Assembly: GCF_048820895.1 (NCBI RefSeq)
Contig: NZ_JBMERQ010000001.1
Coordinates: 62,001-126,000, forward strand
Direction of reading: 5' to 3'
Source: Cribrihabitans_A neustonicus
Lineage (GTDB): Bacteria; Pseudomonadota; Alphaproteobacteria; Rhodobacterales; Rhodobacteraceae
Length of the DNA stretch: 64,000 nt
In this document: positions 60,934-64,000 of the stretch, in pieces
Layout of the letters: every line of letters starts with the position of its first letter
Numbering within the stretch: the first letter of the stretch is position 1
Position numbers and translations under genes: made by a program
Notes under the pieces: model-generated
The model's database searches: none
What the model saw: the letters and a program-made list of their open reading frames with translations, nothing else
Told to the model about the DNA's origin: nothing

Positions 60934-61935
60934 ATGAAATTCATGACCGCCGCCGCCACCGCCATGGCACTCACCGTGACCGCGGGCGTTGCCAACGCGG
61001 CCTGCGACGAAGGCGAGATCGTCGTCAAGTTCAGCCACGTCACCAACACCGACAAGCACCCCAAGGGGATCGCCGCCTCGCTGCTGGAAAAGCGCGTGAA
61101 CGAGGAAATGGACGGCAAGATGTGCATGGAGGTCTACCCGAACTCCACGCTCTACAATGACAACAAGGTGCTGGAAGCGATGCTGCAGGGCGACGTCCAG
61201 CTGGCCGCACCGAGCCTCTCGAAATTCGAGAAGTTCACCAAGCAGTTCCGCCTCTTCGATCTGCCCTTCATGTTCAAGAGCATCGAGGCCGTCGATGCCT
61301 TCCAAGGTTCGGAAACCGGCCAGGGCATGCTCGATTCCATGCAGCGCCGCGGCCTGCAGGGCCTGGCCTTCTGGCATAACGGCATGAAGCAGATGTCGGC
61401 CAACAAGCCGCTGATTGCGCCGGAAGACGCCAACGGCTTGAAGTTCCGCGTGCAGTCCTCCGACGTGCTGGTCGCGCAGATGGAAGCGATCGGCGGCAGC
61501 CCGCAGAAAATGGCCTTCTCCGAGGTCTACGGCGCGCTGCAACAGGGCGTGGTCGACGGCCAGGAGAACACCTGGTCCAACATCTACGGCAAGAAGTTCT
61601 TCGAGGTGCAGGACGGCATCACCGAGACCAACCACGGCGTGCTCGACTACCTGGTGGTGACCTCGGTCGACTGGCTCGACAGCCTGGAGCCGGAGGTGCG
61701 CGACCAGTTTCTCACCATCCTCGAGGAAGTGACCGCCACCCGCAACTCGGAATCCGCCAAGGTCAACGCTGAGGCGAAGCAGGCGATCATCGACGCGGGC
61801 GGCGTGGTGCGTGAACTCACGCCCGAGCAGCGCCAGGCCTGGGTCGAGGCGATGAAGCCGGTCTGGGAGCAGTTCTCCGGCGACGTCGGCCAGGACAAGA
61901 TTGACGCGGCACAGTCCGTCAACGCCGGCCTTTAA
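60934..61935 (+). CDS. dctP: TRAP transporter substrate-binding protein DctP
   Basis: 333 residues from ATG 60934 (gggagga upstream). A Sec signal peptide (cleavage after AGVANA, about residue 22) is followed by a normal DctP-type periplasmic domain: IVVKFSHVTNTDKHPKG, YPNSTLYNDNK, LQGDVQLAAPSLSKF, the substrate-contacting GLKFRVQSS and VVDGQENTWSNI. Binds C4-dicarboxylates and delivers them to DctQM. A strong terminator-like hairpin follows the gene, so DctP is probably made in excess over DctQM. Confidence 0.96.
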   Translation: MKFMTAAATAMALTVTAGVANAACDEGEIVVKFSHVTNTDKHPKGIAASLLEKRVNEEMDGKMCMEVYPNSTLYNDNKVLEAMLQGDVQLAAPSLSKFEKFTKQFRLFDLPFMFKSIEAVDAFQGSETGQGMLDSMQRRGLQGLAFWHNGMKQMSANKPLIAPEDANGLKFRVQSSDVLVAQMEAIGGSPQKMAFSEVYGALQQGVVDGQENTWSNIYGKKFFEVQDGITETNHGVLDYLVVTSVDWLDSLEPEVRDQFLTILEEVTATRNSESAKVNAEAKQAIIDAGGVVRELTPEQRQAWVEAMKPVWEQFSGDVGQDKIDAAQSVNAGL

Positions 61936-62004
61936 GAAAGCAGGCCTGGAAAGCAGGCCGCACCCCGGGGCGCGCACGTATCAGCGCAGCGCGCTCCGGT
62001 CTTG

Positions 62005-62039
62005 CAGGCGGCGCGGGGATCCGCCGCCTGACCTTTTTT
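62005..62039 (+). terminator. Partial terminator between dctP and dctQ
   Basis: Perfect 9-bp stem caggcggcg (62005-62013) / cgccgcctg (62022-62030), followed by acc and six T (62034-62039). It lies between dctP and dctQ of the same operon, so it likely attenuates rather than ends transcription. Confidence 0.85.
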
Positions 62040-62062
62040 CCGAACATTAGCAGGAGAGACCT

Positions 62063-62740
62063 ATGTCGGGGGCAAGACCTGGCCCGTCCGGGCTGATCAA
62101 TGCACTGGAAGAAACCCTGATCGCCCTGCTCTTGGGGCTGATGACCATCATCACCTTTGCCAACGTGGTCGCGCGTTTCGTCTTCAATTCCAACATCCTG
62201 TGGGCGCTGGAACTCACCGTCTTCCTGTTTGCCTGGCTGGTACTGCTGGGAGCGGCCTATGCGGTGAAGAGCCATGCCCACCTGGGGGTGGACGCCATCA
62301 TCAACATGCTGAGCCCCGGCGCACGCAGGGCCGTGGGCCTTTTTGCCGCCGCCTGCTGCATCGTCTTCTCGCTGCTGCTGCTGAAGGGCGCTTATGACTA
62401 CTGGGCGGTGTTTGCCGATCTGCCGCCAACCTCGGGGCGCTGGTTCCCCACCGGCTTTGACACCTCGGCGCGCTCGCAGAGCTTCTACGAGGTGCAGGAC
62501 GTGCCGATGGTCAGCGCGCTGCGCTTCCTCGAAGACCTGATCAACTACGGCGACTCCTACGAGAAGCTGCCGAAGGTCGTGCCGTATATCGTGCTGCCGC
62601 TTTCCATGCTTCTGCTGGTGGCCCGCTTCATCCAGGCCGCGGTGCAGATTGCCCGGGGCGACGCCGACCGGCTGGTGGCCAGCCACGAAGTCGAAGACGA
62701 AATCGCCGAAGTGCGCGCGCAATCCGGAGACCATGACTGA
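62063..62740 (+). CDS. dctQ: TRAP transporter small permease DctQ
   Basis: 225 residues with four membrane helices, the second carrying the typical LELTVFLFAWLVLLGAAYAVKSHAHLGVD. A long loop (SGRWFPTGFDTSARSQSFYEVQDVP) between helices 3 and 4 is longer than in E. coli-like DctQ proteins. It anchors the DctM channel. The stop overlaps the dctM start (TGATG). Confidence 0.94.
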   Translation: MSGARPGPSGLINALEETLIALLLGLMTIITFANVVARFVFNSNILWALELTVFLFAWLVLLGAAYAVKSHAHLGVDAIINMLSPGARRAVGLFAAACCIVFSLLLLKGAYDYWAVFADLPPTSGRWFPTGFDTSARSQSFYEVQDVPMVSALRFLEDLINYGDSYEKLPKVVPYIVLPLSMLLLVARFIQAAVQIARGDADRLVASHEVEDEIAEVRAQSGDHD

Positions 62741-64000
62741 TGGAAGTTGTCCTGCTCTTTGCCATGGTGATCGGACTCCTGCTCATCGGCGTGCCGATTG
62801 CCGTCTCGCTCGGGCTCTCCTCGACGCTGTTCCTGCTGTTCTATTCCGACAGTTCACTGGCCTCGGTTGCCGGCACGCTGTTCGAGGCCTTCGAGGGCCA
62901 TTTCACCCTTCTGGCGATCCCCTTCTTCATCCTCGCCTCCAGCTTCATGACCACGGGCGGCGTGGCGCGGCGGATCATCCGCTTCTCCATCGCCTGCGTC
63001 GGCCACCTGCCGGGCGGACTGGCGATTGCGGGCGTCTTTGCCTGCATGCTGTTTGCCGCGCTCTCCGGCTCCTCGCCCGCCACTGTGGTGGCGATCGGCT
63101 CCATCGTGATCGCGGGCATGCGCCAGGTCGGCTACTCCAAGGAGTTCGCCGCAGGCGTAATCTGTAACGCAGGCACGCTCGGCATCCTGATCCCGCCGTC
63201 GATCGTAATGGTGGTCTATGCCGCCGCGGTCGAGGTTTCGGTGGGCCGGATGTTCCTCGCAGGCGTGATTCCGGGGCTGCTGGCGGGCCTGATGCTGATG
63301 GTAACCATCTATGTGATGGCCAAGGTCAAGAACCTGCCCAAGGGCGAGTGGCGCGGCTGGGGCGAAGTGTTTCAGTCCGCGCGCGAGGCCGGCTGGGGCC
63401 TGTTCCTGATCGTGATCATCCTGGGCGGCATCTACGGCGGCATCTTCACCCCGACCGAGGCCGCGGCAGTGGCGGCGATCTATGCCTTCCTGATCGCCAG
63501 TTTCGTCTACAAGGATATGGGGCCGCTCTCCAACGGCGCCGATGCCCCCAGCACACCGCTGTTCCGCAAGCCCTACGCGCTGGCCACCGCCTTCTTCCAC
63601 AGCGACACCAGGCACACGCTGTTCGAGGCAGGCAAGCTGACAGTGACGCTGCTGTTCGTGATCGCCAACGCGCTGATCCTGAAGCACGTGCTGACCGATG
63701 AGCAGGTGCCGCAGCAGATCGCCAACGCGATGCTTTCGGCCGGCTTCGGCCCGGTGATGTTCCTGATCGTGGTGAATGTGATCCTGCTGATCGGCGGCCA
63801 GTTCATGGAGCCCTCGGGCCTCCTGGTGATCGTCGCGCCCCTGGTGTTCCCGATCGCCATCGAGCTCGGCATCGACCCGATCCACCTCGGCATCATCATG
63901 GTGGTGAACATGGAGATTGGCATGATCACCCCGCCGGTGGGCCTGAACCTCTTCGTGACCTCCGGCGTCGCGGGCATGCCGATGATGGGCGTGGTGCGCG
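62740..64000 (+). CDS. dctM: TRAP transporter large permease DctM, cut by the window end
   Basis: The first 420 codons are present. A Na+-coupled dicarboxylate channel subunit with many membrane helices: LLIGVPIAVSLGLSS, FTLLAIPFFILASSFMTTGG, CMLFAALSGSSPATVVAIGSI, GILIPPSIVMVVYA, LGGIYGGIFTPTEAAAVAAIY, GQFMEPSGLLVIVAPLVFP and MITPPVGLNLFVTSG are all typical of DctM. The reading frame is open to the edge. The central GPLSNGADAPSTPLFRKPY insert is typical of marine DctM proteins. Confidence 0.95.
   Translation, partial: MEVVLLFAMVIGLLLIGVPIAVSLGLSSTLFLLFYSDSSLASVAGTLFEAFEGHFTLLAIPFFILASSFMTTGGVARRIIRFSIACVGHLPGGLAIAGVFACMLFAALSGSSPATVVAIGSIVIAGMRQVGYSKEFAAGVICNAGTLGILIPPSIVMVVYAAAVEVSVGRMFLAGVIPGLLAGLMLMVTIYVMAKVKNLPKGEWRGWGEVFQSAREAGWGLFLIVIILGGIYGGIFTPTEAAAVAAIYAFLIASFVYKDMGPLSNGADAPSTPLFRKPYALATAFFHSDTRHTLFEAGKLTVTLLFVIANALILKHVLTDEQVPQQIANAMLSAGFGPVMFLIVVNVILLIGGQFMEPSGLLVIVAPLVFPIAIELGIDPIHLGIIMVVNMEIGMITPPVGLNLFVTSGVAGMPMMGVVR

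Overview
The window is high-GC, densely packed DNA from an alphaproteobacterium, most probably a marine Rhodobacteraceae (Roseobacter group) strain; the genus is inferred, not shown. The signs are two Hint-domain proteins, surE-pcm-nlpD, tatABC, a form II carbon-monoxide-dehydrogenase-type operon, the cobA-DUF2849-cysI-cysH-DUF934-fpr sulfite-reduction operon, an infC gene without a standard start codon, and a DctPQM TRAP transporter. No rRNA, tRNA, CRISPR array, prophage or intact insertion sequence was seen.

Layout. 0-8 kb: edge of a permease gene, Hint protein, SDR, AlkC-like DNA glycosylase, ArsM arsenite methyltransferase, an orphan FbpC-like ABC ATPase, DUF421 and DUF998 membrane proteins, a WYL regulator. 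8-16 kb: ABM-like protein with a palindromic operator, tatABC, DUF815 ATPase, then nlpD-pcm-surE and an SDR on the minus strand. 16-32 kb (minus strand): DUF2199 protein, purF, Hint protein, cvpA, radA, coiled-coil membrane protein, an MlaE/lipoprotein/MlaF set behind alr, then dnaB, pyrE, an RTX secreted protein and pyrC. 32-39 kb (minus strand): a translationally coupled cluster of three PF13704-type glycosyltransferase domains, a sulfotransferase, a sulfotransferase-like fusion and an FkbM methyltransferase, followed by a hydrolase-fold protein that has lost its nucleophile. This is the best candidate here for an undescribed surface-glycan system. 39-48 kb (plus strand): coxD-coxE-xdhC-MoCF-coxS-coxL-coxM. 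48-57 kb: secreted Gly/Asn-rich protein, infC, sulfite-reduction operon with a divergent Lrp/AsnC regulator, and a cytochrome P450. 57-64 kb: dctBD and dctPQM, cut by the window end.

How the genes work together. The cys operon reduces APS to sulfide (CysH, CysI with siroheme from CobA, electrons from Fpr). The cox operon carries its own maturation factors (CoxD, CoxE, XdhC), but CoxL has the form II active-site loop, so CO may not be its substrate. DctB/DctD should control dctPQM through two phased TGTGCGG-N4-CCGCACA palindromes. However, DctD has lost its GAFTGA loop and its Walker A lysine, and no convincing sigma-54 promoter is visible.

Two families of dispersed intergenic repeats occur in inverted orientation: a 49-bp hairpin element (47/49 identical between two copies, with a partial third) and a 130-bp element (112/130 identical) whose two copies share an open protein-like frame. 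The alignments were made by eye.
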